DNA from: Euglena gracilis
Taxonomy: Eukaryota; Euglenida; Euglenophyceae; Euglenales
NCBI GenBank assembly: GCA_039621445.1
Contig: CP154955.1
Location: 31,824,542 to 31,888,541 of the forward strand
Reading direction: 5' to 3'
Length of the DNA stretch: 64,000 nt
The translations under genes were made by a program, and so were the position numbers. Below, one piece after another: positions 30,678 to 40,844 of the stretch (position 1 is the first letter of the stretch; the number at the start of each line of letters is the position of its first letter). The notes beneath the pieces are model-generated. The model was not told the origin of the DNA, did no database searches, and was given only the letters and a program-made list of their open reading frames with translations.

Positions 30678-33600
30678 GGTCTCCTGAACACAGGTTTTCA
30701 GGTTTTCAGATTTTACACTTTTTTGACTGGTCTTCAGTGGGCTTGGTCAATTTCTTCAGGAGTTGTTTAAACCGGGGGGCGCCTGAACATGCTTTCATTG
30801 GTCATTCCAGGTTTCCTTGAGTTTTCAATTTGAATGTGGAAGAGGCATTATTTTGGGTTTTGCTTTCCAAAGGTGCTTGTGGAGCATGCTGTGGTTGCTC
30901 GCCTTCCATTCAGAAGAGAACCTGTGGATCCTTCGATCCCTTGTGTAGCAGTGCTGCCCCTATGGATTTGAGGGTTTGGCCTTCATTGGAGTGGCCATGG
31001 GAGTGTTGAGTGTTGAACAACAATTACTCAATCACTGGAAGAAAGTCACTGGCCACCCCCCTCCCCCCCTGACTGGACAGAAGGTTTCCTCTGCCGCTGT
31101 GCGCCAAGCTGGAAAGTGCTTTTTATGATTTTGTTCCAAAAAGCCAAAAAATTGCCAAAAAATTCATTTTCAGATGGCTTTGGGTGTCCATACACTCACT
31201 CACTTCCCCCCCCCCCCCCCCCGGGGTGGGTGACTGGTTTCTGGCCCGGACCCCCCCCCCCGGGGGGGGGGGGAGTGGCAAAAACCACGACCTGGCGCTG
31301 GAAAAAAAAATTGGCCTTTTTTTCATGTTTTTTGGTCAAATTTCCTTTGGATTCCAGGATGGCCACCCGCCCCCCCCCCTGGGGGTTGTGACGGACTGGT
31401 TTCCCAAAAAAAGTGACTGACTGGTTTTTCGAAGAGTGGAGTGACCCCCCTCCTCTCTCGGGGGTCGGTAAAAAATTGCATGTTGGGGTCAAATAAGAAA
31501 TTCCCGTGCTTCACACCACTGGGAAATTTCTATTGGGCCCGCTTGGAGACCCCCAGCAAACATTTACTCCCCCCCCCCCCGGGCAGAGCCCGGGCAGAGA
31601 CGAACATTGGCCATTTTAACGACCGCCCCCCCCCCCCCCGGTCAGAGATGAACATTAGCGGTCGTTGGACAAGGGGAGGGGGAGGTATCATTTTTGTCCG
31701 AATTGCACCTGAGCCGAGGCTCAGGCACACCCCCTAGCGCCTTTGGCGCCATGGGCTCCGAAAATGGCCATTTTCAAGGGAGAATCGGCTGGGTTGGCAG
31801 GCACCGACCCCCCTGGGGTGTGCCTGCTATGGCAGGCACCTCACAGCACAAGGCATACCCTTCCCCCCTGGTTTGGTGAAAAGAAGCCTGAATTAATGGA
31901 AGAAGCCTGTGTATAAATTGTCCACCATCGTATTGGTTTTATTTCAATCTGACAAAGGGAGCATGGAGATTTGACACTGAAGGTCAAGATCCACGCAGTG
32001 CTGCAGACGTCCACCCTGTTTCCTTTGACGCTTCGCATGACACCATGCTGTTGGGGTATTCAGGAGTTTCCAACCAAAAAAAATTGGCTCAAGAACACTC
32101 TTTGGGCATATTTTCTTTTGTTGGTCTAGAATGTGAAGTTTGGAAACTAATCAAAAACAACCCCACCCCCTTTGCCCACCCACCACCCCTGAACAAAGAC
32201 CACGCCCAGGTTGGAGGTTGAAGGTACGAGAGAGAATTTTGGGGGATCAAGCTTTCTAAATCAACGCACTGGCATCATTTTGGCACTGCCATACTTTGCC
32301 CGCCGACCGGGTTTCTACCACCGCCGACTGGAGGGGGTGGTCACACACGTCCCTCTACCTGCAACCCCCGACCAGGGGGTGGTTGCACGACTAGGTGCCA
32401 AAACAACCCCCGACAATGACCAGCTCAACCACTTCCAAATTTAGCGCGCTTCTTTGCTCAATAAAGTGACGCGGAACGCAAATGCATTCTTGTGTTTTCT
32501 GTTTTTTCTTCAATTTTAACATAATTTGCGGTTTTGTGGTCTTTTTGGTGTTTTTTTCCAAGTGACTTTTTTGTATTTTTGCTGGAAATGTTGGCCAGGT
32601 GGTTGTCGGTTTTTTGTTGGTTTTGCATTTTTTGGTCAACAAAGTGTTTGTTTTTTTATGCAAAACAAAAATTCTTCCCAGCCAGGGGATTTCTTAAGCC
32701 GGAGGGTACCCTACCCCCCGGGGGAGTTTAGCCAGCCAGCCATTTTGCTTTTGAGAGGTTTTTGAAGCAAAAAATGCCATTGAAAACCCCAAAAAAATTC
32801 CAAGAAAAAAGTGTCAATAAATTTTGATTGTGCCAAAAATTGGTCAATTTTTTAAACTTTCGTTTTTTTCACTCCTCCTAAAAACTACCAAACCGAACAT
32901 GGTGGAAGTTTGCTTGAAAACATGGATGCAGCTCCCCCCCAAAAATTGCAACCAGTGAACAAATGTGGTGGGAGCATTATTTGGGCAGTCGGGAGTCGGG
33001 TGCCTGAGGACATGCAAGCGAGTTGGCTTCAAGCCCAAAATCATAAAAAATAAGCTTTGAGGAGGACCAGGCGCCTTTTGCGCCTGGTGTATTTTTGCCC
33101 AAAATGACCCAAGAGGTCTTGTGACAGAACCCGGAAGAGGACCCTGGCCTGATGGGGAGGAGGGGGCTCCTCCGTTGTCTTTCATCTGTTGGAAAAGGAA
33201 ACAGTTGGCCGATCCGTTTCAGCGCACTGCATCGTTCATTATATCCCCCCTGGCCACAGCCTTGCAAGTGGAGGAGCATCAAGAAGTATTTCACAAAAAA
33301 AGCATGGCTCATTCCTAAATCTCTGAACATGACAAAGATCAATCAGAAATATGTTCGTATTCTCCGATTCGCTCTTTTTTCAACTTTTTTGGACGCATTT
33401 TATGACTTTCAAGAAGTTTCATGGTTTTACATTTTTTTTGAGTTTTCTATCCCCCCTGCCCGTTTCCGATGAACACCCTGGTCAAACAAATTCCAGTGGA
33501 TATTATCCTGTTTTGGAACATTTTTGTGTGTGTGATTTCAATCATTTTGTATTTGTCAATCATGTTGCATTGCAGATCACCTTGCTTCTGGGGGGATTGC

Positions 33601-34640
33601 TGTCAGGGCAAGGCCAATCTTACCATTTGTGTACCTCAGGTGAAACAACCCCCCCCCCCTAAATGACCTGGGAGCCAGGTTATTGGAACCAACCTTTGGC
33701 CCCCCCGCCAGGTTATTTGGGCCCCAAAAAGGACCCCACCAAGTTACTGGAACCATCCTTTTTTGCCCCTCCCCCCCGCCAAGTTATTCGGCCCCCGCCA
33801 GGAGCAAGGACCCTGCCAGGTTGTGGGGGTTTACGCCATCCAGTTTTTTGGTTTGTTCAACTTTTCTGACTCACAAACTCCATAATTTCCAGCATCTGCA
33901 GGTTCCCAAAAATACAAAAGCTATGTTCTTTGAAATCTTGGACCACAAAATGCATCAAATCGGACTCCCTTTTCGGCATGTGAATCCTCCCTTGTCATAT
34001 GCATGATCACCCAATGGCAATTGAAAAAGAAGGTTTGAGGCCAAGCTGTGTTTCTGTTTCTCGTGTACTAATCTGTCGCCTTCCCAGGCAACATCACAGG
34101 TGGCTTTGGTTAGTCACTCTCTGCGATGTTCCCTCATCAGGTCTTCTCCAATAGTGACCTCCTAGGCGGCTTCTTGAACCCTGAAGTGGGCGCATGGCTT
34201 GCCTTGCCTGACTGACTGACTTTTGTTGTGCGGGTGATCCGTTTTTTTGACACATGAAGCAAGAAATTAAAAGCAAATCAGTTTTTTTTTCTGCGTTTCG
34301 GATTCTGCAAACGAACTTTTGTGTTGGGTCATGTTTATTAGCCCATTTCCTCCCCGTGTGTGGACAAAATGTGCTTCTTTTTTAAATCCCCGAGGCGAGC
34401 AGAGTCAGTCACCAGCGTTTTCGACAAATTTCAGTCGGTTTCCACAAGATCCTTGGTAGCCGGCCGCGTTTCGCCGTGAATGGCGTTCTTGGTGGGGCAA
34501 TCTTGTGGATCGGTCTACTGGGGCATGGGGTCGCCAGTATCAAACTTTTTGTGCCGGAGTTTGACTGCGTCAATCTCCGCTGTTTACGCCGCTGTGCGCC
34601 AGCCTTTGTCTGAGGCCCTGGTGATAGGAACGTCCTGGTG
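30678..34640. other. Downstream of the carrier; no gene recognised
   Basis: The stretch contains degenerate C-capped MITEs (31200-31480; hairpins near 31570, 31625 and 33775), T-rich blocks (32500-32860 and 33360-33560), and no protein frame I recognise. The mRNA end of the carrier should lie just after 30677, but euglenid poly(A) signals are not distinctive enough to place. Unseen small exons of another gene with nonconventional introns could be hidden here. Confidence 0.45.
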
Positions 34641-34642
34641 AT

Positions 34643-35183
34643 TTGAACGATGCCGGCGGCTCGCACTACCGCGAGGCCGACGGCAACCGACGGCGACGTG
34701 CAGATGCCGTCCGAGACGATGACTTGCTCGCCGGCGGCGAAGCGGGGATTTTTTTTGAGCGCAGGGTTAAGAGCAGGCTTGTGCTTAGTCGGGTGCCTAC
34801 CCCACGGGGGGGGGGGTGGGTGCTAGGGGCAGGCACCCCATAGCACCCGATCCGCCTCCCCGGGGGGGGGTAGGTTTCGGGGGGGTGCCTGCCCCTAGCA
34901 GGCATTCCCCTCAGACCCCGGCGCCGAGGGCGCCGGGGGCCCGGAAACGGCCATTTTCAACGAAAATTTTCTGGGTCCGGCCCGGACCCCTATCCCCCCC
35001 CGGGGGGGGGTGTGCCTGCTAGGGGCAAGCACCCTATAGCACCCACCCCCCCTCCCCCCCCGGTTGGTAAGCACAAGCATGGTTAAGAGGTCCCGCGGCG
35101 CGCCTGTGTCGACTGAGAAGGCTGATTCCGCAATTTTTCCTTCGACACCCAGCACCTTACTCCCTTTGGGGACACCGGAAATT
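34643..35183 (+). CDS. Unrecognised open frame containing a MITE
   Basis: A frame with codon-like texture begins before 34650 (SHYREADGNRRRRADAV, then DDDLLAGGEAGIFFERRVK) and is interrupted by the MITE 34775-35081. If the MITE and one 8-bp duplicate are removed it continues in frame as RSRGAPVSTEKADSAIF and runs on into sequence that becomes DIRS-related at 35184. No ATG start is clear, as an in-frame stop precedes the frame. The family is not recognised. It may be an exon of a host gene or part of an older element. Confidence 0.4.
34775..35081 (+). mobile_element. hAT-like MITE, 307 bp
   Basis: GTTAAGAG is present at 34767-34774 and 35082-35089, an exact 8-bp target duplication. The left end is CAGGCTTGTGCTTAG and the complement of the right end is CATGCTTGTGCTTACC, as in the 600-bp copy at 28656. 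The interior has C-run/G-run hairpins and a GGCGCCGAGGGCGCC word. It is non-coding. Confidence 0.9.
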
Positions 35184-35246
35184 GTACTCCCTCGAGGAAA
35201 ACCGACAAGGGAGGAAGGGACACCGAGGGCGAAGCACAAAGACCTT
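35184..35246 (+). repeat. 63-bp perfect inverted repeat, left arm
   Basis: The arm GTACTCCCTCGAGGAAAACC...GCACAAAGACCTT is exactly inverted at 35480-35542. The right arm lies inside the 3' end of the tyrosine recombinase frame, so the left arm is a backwards copy of coding sequence. Such end complementarity is expected of DIRS elements, which carry inverted ends and an internal complementary region. Confidence 0.85.
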
Positions 35247-35343
35247 GCGAGGCCATGCCTTGCTCGCTGGCGGTGGTGTTTGGATTGTTTGCTGCGTTGG
35301 GTTAGGAGTCCGTGCTTAGTGCCGCCTCGCCGGAGTTGGCTGA
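35244..35343 (-). repeat. DIRS inverted terminal repeat, left
   Basis: About 100 bases from CTTGCGAGGCCATGCCTTGC through TTGGATTGTTTGCTGCG to GCCGGAGTTGGCTGA match the reverse complement of 39619-39720 at roughly 90 per cent identity. They mark the two ends of the minus-strand DIRS-type element. A same-orientation copy of the right end occurs at 60250-60360. Confidence 0.8.
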
Positions 35344-36395
35344 CGATGCTGCTCCGACTTGGCGACGTGACTTCTTGCCCCTTGGGGGGGTCCCCCCCCT
35401 CTCCCCCCCTGGCCCCCACTCTCCGACGGAGGGCTTTTGAACACAAATTTTCTTTTACGGGTGGGGGGGTCGGGCTCACAAGGTCTTTGTGCTTCGCCCT
35501 CGGTGTCCCTTCCTCCCTTGTCGGTTTTCCTCGAGGGAGTACGAGACACCTCGGGCTCCGCACTTTGCCCTTGTGGGGCCTGATTGTGCACTGAAATTAG
35601 GGGGGCCAGGGCATTTTCCAGGGCACCTTGGGCACCAAGTCTTTGATAATGGGCTGTAAAAGCTTCCACCCCCCTCCACTGGCCAATTTCACAAACTTCT
35701 TGGGCAGAAAGGCCCAATTTTTTGAGTAAACCAACTCCTGCCCCAATGGTGGAGTGGGCCCCCCACACCTGGGGGGTTACCCCATGTTTGGCCAAAAAAA
35801 TTTTTGTGATAGAAGCAATGGTGTCTCCACTTATGCCTCTGAAGGGGGGTTTTAATGAAATCAGGAGGGGGCCCCCAGGTCTCACGAATAAACGTGTGGC
35901 AGCCACATAACCCATCATTAAATGAAAAGGGCTTATTTGTGGGCACTGGGGTATGGACACAACTCTTTCCCACTTGTGGAATTTTTGGCCTTTGCGTTTA
36001 ATTTTAATGTAGGGTGCCCTACCCAACACACTGGTGGTTTGTTTGACTTGTGCCAGGTCGGAAGATCTGTATAAACAGAGGATTCGTGAGCAAAAGATAA
36101 GTTGTGTACGCAATGTACAAATATCAGTGGGCATGGGCGCCTTTGCCAGCCCCAGGAGGATTGGGAGAGGATCCCAAAATGCCCCATCCTTTTCCAGGTT
36201 CTGGTTCCAAAGCCTCTTGTAGGGGGTTGAAAGGGTGTGGAATCTCAGCCCACCAAACCCAAGAATCAAAAGCATAGCACTATATGCATTACGGGCTTGG
36301 GCCTTGGAAAATTGGAATAATTGAATTAAAGCGTCAGCCACTTGGTCTGTGGTGGCTTCAGGGGGGGCACCCCCATGTGTCCCAAAACGACCCAC
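35316..36395 (-). CDS. Tyrosine recombinase of a DIRS-type element
   Basis: A 359-residue open frame. The recombinase core spans about residues 90-255: a first catalytic Arg in LYRSSDL (R110), His in AHSTIGAGVG (H214), Trp in IGQWRG (W240) and the nucleophile candidate in TAHYQRL (Y250). In DIRS retroelements this enzyme inserts a circular cDNA in place of an integrase. The usual HxxR arginine is Ile here (I217), and the copy at 53 kb has the same STIG sequence. The C-terminal 100 residues are basic and Pro/Gly-rich (RKRKF) and overlap the inverted repeats. It is downstream of the reverse transcriptase frame on the same strand. The frame is intact, unlike the other element genes. Confidence 0.75.
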   Translation of the reverse strand: MGRFGTHGGAPPEATTDQVADALIQLFQFSKAQARNAYSAMLLILGFGGLRFHTLSTPYKRLWNQNLEKDGAFWDPLPILLGLAKAPMPTDICTLRTQLIFCSRILCLYRSSDLAQVKQTTSVLGRAPYIKIKRKGQKFHKWERVVSIPQCPQISPFHLMMGYVAATRLFVRPGGPLLISLKPPFRGISGDTIASITKIFLAKHGVTPQVWGAHSTIGAGVGLLKKLGLSAQEVCEIGQWRGVEAFTAHYQRLGAQGALENALAPLISVHNQAPQGQSAEPEVSRTPSRKTDKGGRDTEGEAQRPCEPDPPTRKRKFVFKSPPSESGGQGGRGGGPPQGARSHVAKSEQHRQPTPARRH

Positions 36396-36399
36396 AGAA

Positions 36400-38514
36400 G
36401 TGCAAAAGCACTCTGATAACGTTTTAGGCTGGGGTTTCTCTCCAGGAAATCGTTAATGGTCTTAACCTGAATTTGTTTCCCCGCCAAAATTTGCCTGAGC
36501 AAATCATGCAAAACAGGGGCCACCTGGGGGGGGGGGTGGCATTTTTTCCCCCCTGCAGTTGGTGAACATGCCCCTGTAGGGGGTGATCTTCAGGCAGGGG
36601 GTCCCTGGAACTTTCATTTTTATTAATTGGGGCCACCACGTGGCTGAATCCCAGTAGGGGGGTGACCATCAAAACTTTGGTCTGGGGAAACATTTTCAAC
36701 CTGGTTAGAAATTGTTGAATTATTGACCAGGGGGGGGTTTGCATAAAGATCCCCCATGTTGTCCAGTGGACATTGTAATGCATTTACTGCTGTGGCCTCC
36801 CAGTGGGGCCACCTGGCCACAAATTGGGGCAGTTTTTTGTTGCCTGGGGAGGCAAATAAATCTGTTTTCAGATTTATGAAATCTTTGAATTGCTGTCTGA
36901 GCCATTGAAAAAGTTGGGGGTCTAAGGAATAATCCCCCCTGTCCATTTCCCATCTGCTTATTGGGTCTGCCAGGCATTCTTTTGAAGGTACCCAGTTCAC
37001 TTGAAGGTTTACTTGTTTTTACATGCACCATTTGAAAAATGGTCTTAGCATTTTTTTGAAGGGGTCCTTTCTGCCCCCTCCTTTTGTTAAGTAATAGTAA
37101 ATTAACGGGTTGTCCACTGACAAAGAAGTAGTTTCTCCAGGTTTGCTCAAACTTTTTACAGTGCTGATTGCTGCACTCAGCTCCTTTACATTTATGTGTA
37201 AAATGGAGTGTTTCCTCCAAAATTCCTGAACAGGTTCTTCTGTATTGATGTCCACCCCCCCCCCCCAGGCATGGGTGCTGCTGTCTGAGTGCAACTCTCT
37301 GGTTGCATTTTGAGGGAAGGGTCTGCCCCCCCAGGTGTCCAGCAATTTTTATTTCCCTTAATTGGGCCTTGATTTTCTGGAAATTGGGGTGTTTTGAGTC
37401 CCAGGGGGCTGTGGACTTTGCCACCAAAAAATTTGCCAGGGTGTCTGTAAAAGCCCTTAAAAAAGGCAGGGCCATTAGGTTGCATCTTATTTGGCCCAAA
37501 ATGGCAGCCAGCTGCCTTTTTGACATGTAATCTTTCTTCACAACTTTTCTTAGCTCCTTTTTTATGGTTTTGGCTTTCTGGGGGGGCACCTGTAGCTTTT
37601 CTTCTGGAAGTTTAGTTGATAACCCAGGTGGGTTACCACTTGGGTGGGCTGGAGGGTGGACTTTTTCACGTTGATTTTGAACCCTGAATTCAGCAAATCT
37701 TTGATGACTGTGTTCAGGTGATTTTGTAAAGTGTTTTGGGTGGGGGCCACCAGCAAAATGTCGTCCAGGTAAATAAAGACCTGGATGCCCCTTCTTCTCC
37801 ACAGCTTTTCGAAAGTTTTCATGACTGACATGAAAATTTGGGGCATCGCATTTAGCACAAAGCAGCCTGTTTGAAATTCCCAGGTCTGCCCCCCACCTGA
37901 TGCCTTAAAAATTGCCTTAGACCTGGACTTAATGGAATATGAAAATAGGCATCCTTCAGGTCTATTTTTGCTGCCCAGTGGCCTTTTTCCAAAACTGGAA
38001 AAATGTGCTGGATATGATCCAGCTTGAAAGGTTTTACCTGAAACTGCTGATTCAGTCCTCTGCAGTCGCTGATCATTCTCCACTTGGTTGTTCCCCCCTC
38101 TGGTTTTGAAATTAAAAACCATGGGATCAAATGCTGGGTTTCTGAGTTCCAAACTCGTTTCACTGACCCAGTTTTTTCGTAATCCAGAAGAATTTTTTCT
38201 GCCTGGTTTAGGTCCAAGTTGGCTCTGGGTTTTGGGTGGGTGGATACTTTTGGGGGATTTACCCAGGGGGGTTGAATTCCATTTTTGATCAATTGACATG
38301 TTGCTGGGGGGGCATGTTTTGACCTCCATTGGAGACTTTTTTGAAGTCTCTGGTACAGGGGGGTGTCTCCCCATTTTTCCTCCATGGAATTTATTTTCCC
38401 AACTAGATGATTTTCTGGGGGCTGGGTGGTGGTGTTGGACATTTCACAGCCCCTAGAGCCCCTAGGGCTTGAGCCCTTAAAAAAAGAAAATGTTTCTGGG
38501 GGATGTGCACGCAC
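36400..38514 (-). pseudogene. DIRS reverse transcriptase and RNase H, frameshifted
   Basis: The protein is spread over three frames. Reverse transcriptase blocks in order: WRMISDCRGLN, KIDLKDAYFHIPL, MPQIFMSVMK, the catalytic YLDDILLVAP near 37780 and THLGYQLN. RNase H follows: LHSDSSTHAWGG (Asp), HINVKELSAA (Glu), LSVDN (Asp), then VPSKECLADPISR and the DIRS-typical DLFASPGNKKLPQFVARWP. The copy therefore has all catalytic motifs but at least two frameshifts, the first around 37850-37900. The order Gag, RT-RNase H, recombinase is that of DIRS/Ngaro-like elements. A better-ordered protein cannot be read from this copy without correcting it. Confidence 0.8.
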
Positions 38515-39566
38515 TCTCTCCCTCTCTGCTCACACTCTCTCTGGAGGATCTTGTTGTTGGTTTCCATACCATGGGGCTTACTGCCCCGGATTTGCCTATC
38601 TGGCCTTCTTGATGTTGATGGTGTTGGTAGCCATACCATTGGGGGGCCACTGTGGGTCCCCCCTTTGTTGATTGAGCAGGAATAAATGCTGGTGGGGAGT
38701 CTCCCTCTTCCTGTTCCTCCTGGGGCTGGGCAGGGGGCTGCCCATTTAAATACAAAGCCCTTGCAGGGCTTCCCCTTAGCTTCTGGGGGGCCTGTGATGG
38801 ACCCCCCTTGTGATCTTGTTGAAATTGATCTTCTTGATATTTCTGGCCCCAGTGACCTTGATTGTAACTTGAAAGGCCCCAACGGCCTGATTGAGTTCTG
38901 GGTCGCCATGCCCAATTGAAATCTTGAGGGGTTCTTGGGTCCCAACCCTTGACCCCTGGGGGTGGTGTGGTTGAGAAATGATGGGGATGGTGCGTCTGAC
39001 CTTTTCTGCCCCTGCCATGTCCTGTGGGGCCTTGGTGCTGGTGGCCACCTTGACCTTTGTTCCAGCGACTTTGGATGGTGTAGATGCGTTCATGGCTTGT
39101 TGAACAGTCATGGCCTTTGTTGCCTCCATGGCCTGTGCGGTTCTGGCTGCCATAGCCCCGCTTGAACACATGATGTGTTTTGGAAAGTTGGCCACCATGG
39201 CCCTGCTTCCGATGGCCGCAGTGGCCGCTGGTTGTTGCTTCTGCCCCTTGCGGGGTCTTCTGACCACTGTCTGCCAGGGTCCGTGGCCATCAATTTGGGC
39301 GGTTTGGGTTGTAAAAATACCTTTTGGGGAAATTTCTTTTGGTGAAGGGGCAACCACGGTTCGCCACAGTCGACCCGCGCCGTCAGGTTGTCCGGCTGCT
39401 GCGGCTTCTGCTGCTCCCTCTTGAAGTTCTCCAGCGCTGTTCGTCTTGGAAATTGCATCTTTCGTTGAAATCTTTCAGATACTTCAACAATTTCTCTTTT
39501 GAGGTTCTGTACGAGCGTCTCTTTCTGGATATTTTGAATTGATTGATTGACTTCTTCTTCTTCCAA
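38477..39566 (-). pseudogene. DIRS Gag-like ORF, frame-disrupted
   Basis: The start is ATG at 39566 with an acidic beginning (MEEEEVNQSI). An early block has GRQWSEDPAR; then a basic Gly/His/Gln-rich region in another frame (TGHGGNKGHD, RWNKGQGGHQ, GHGRGRKGQ) of nucleocapsid character, and QDFNWAWRPR further on. The same blocks occur at 58960-60014. The middle is broken by one or more frameshifts near 39160-39300. Position at the 5' end and nucleic-acid-binding composition suggest a Gag role; no zinc knuckle is visible. Confidence 0.55.
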
Positions 39567-39618
39567 TTGATATGGTACTTGACGTTCCTTTTTTCTGGGT
39601 GTCGAAGGGCAAATAAGA

Positions 39619-39720
39619 ATCAGCCAACTCCGGCGAAAAAAGGTACTAAGCAGGGACTCCTAACCCAACGCAGCAAACAATCCAAACAACACCGCCGGCG
39701 AGCAAGGCATGGCCTCACAA
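39619..39720 (-). repeat. DIRS inverted terminal repeat, right
   Basis: This is the inverted partner of 35244-35343. Just outside it, 39755-39870 folds back on the repeat (CTTGCGAGGCCAT, TCTCGCCGGCGG, CCGGAGTTGGCTGA), so this end is itself a large hairpin. Confidence 0.75.
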
Positions 39721-39959
39721 GGGCAAAGTGCGGAGCCCGAGGTGTGGCGAGGAAGAGGCACCAAAGGCGATGCACAGAGTCCTTGCGAGGCCATTACTTT
39801 CTCGCCGGCGGTTTGTTGCTTGATTGGGACCCGTTGCCCCTGCCGCCGGAGTTGGCTGACGCTGTGGCTCCGATGTGACGGCTGTGACGCTGGTTTTAGC
39901 CTTATTACTATTATAGCACTTGTTACAGTAATAAAATAATCATAATAATAAAAATATCA

Positions 39960-40770
39960 GCTTTTGTTAGGCTTATTCTATGTGGCAAATGCCTAATTTG
40001 GTGTTCCAGTCCAAACTTTAAGAGGAAATTTCCTAATTTAGTCCGCCAATTCCGAATTTTGGGGGCAAATTCCTAATTTCGTGTGTAATATTGCTGATTT
40101 TACGTGGCAAATACCTATTTTGTGCGTGCAATACTGAAAATTGAATGGTAATTCAAATTTGGTGTGCCAATGTCGAATTTAGACTCGTAAATTCCCAATT
40201 AATGACAAGGTTCCTACCCCCCACCCCCCCCGATAGTGCCCTCCTCTCGATCGTGTCCCGTACCTCTACCTCCGGTCCCGACCGGCCTGTCCTAAAGGAA
40301 TTTTCTTGGACCCCTCCGATAGTGTCCCCCCTGATATTGGCCCTTGCCCACCCCTTGATTGGGCTGGGTATTGGACACTATAGGGGGGGCCATGGTAATT
40401 TTGGGGGCAAATGCCTAATTTGATGGGCGAATTCCTAACTTTGAGCGACAAATGCCTAATTTGGGATGCAAAATTCTGAAATTGGGGGGTTACCGATCTT
40501 CGAGTGTCGAATCTATTTTTGGGATGCGGAATGCCAATTTTTTTTGCAAATTTTAGGTTTTAGCTGGCAAATGCCTATGTTGCCTATTTTGGGTTAAATC
40601 CAAATTTCGGGTAGAAAATGCCTGATTTTTTTGTGCGAACTCCGAATTTTCGGGGGAAAATGCCTAATTTGAGGTGCAAACTCTAAAATTTGGGAAGCAA
40701 ATGCCCAATTTGGGCTGGAAAATGCTACTTTCGCGTACCGGATCCAAAGTTTGAGTACACAAAAACCTGA
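39960..40770 (+). repeat. Degenerate array of about 20-bp TGCCTAATTTGGGG-like units
   Basis: AAATGCCTAATTTGG, AATTCCTAATTT, AATTCCGAATTTTGGGGG and similar words repeat every 18-24 bases across 800 bases, with heavy drift. The array is interrupted at 40207-40396 by a C-capped MITE. The same words occur sparsely at 4400-4470 and 20340-20410. Confidence 0.65.
40207..40396. mobile_element. Poly-C capped MITE (GATAGTGTCC subtype)
   Basis: CCCCCCCCGATAGTGCCC at the left, a second direct GATAGTGTCCCCCC near 40317, and the inverted GGACACTATAGGGGGGG at the right. The internal CGGTCCCGACCGGCCTGTCC and AAAGGAATTTTCTTGG blocks parallel the TTATTGTCC subtype. Confidence 0.65.
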
Positions 40771-40844
40771 AATTCAAATGGTCAATGGCTTTTTTTGGCA
40801 ATTTTTTTTGGTTTATTCTGAACCGCCCACACAAACATTAAACA

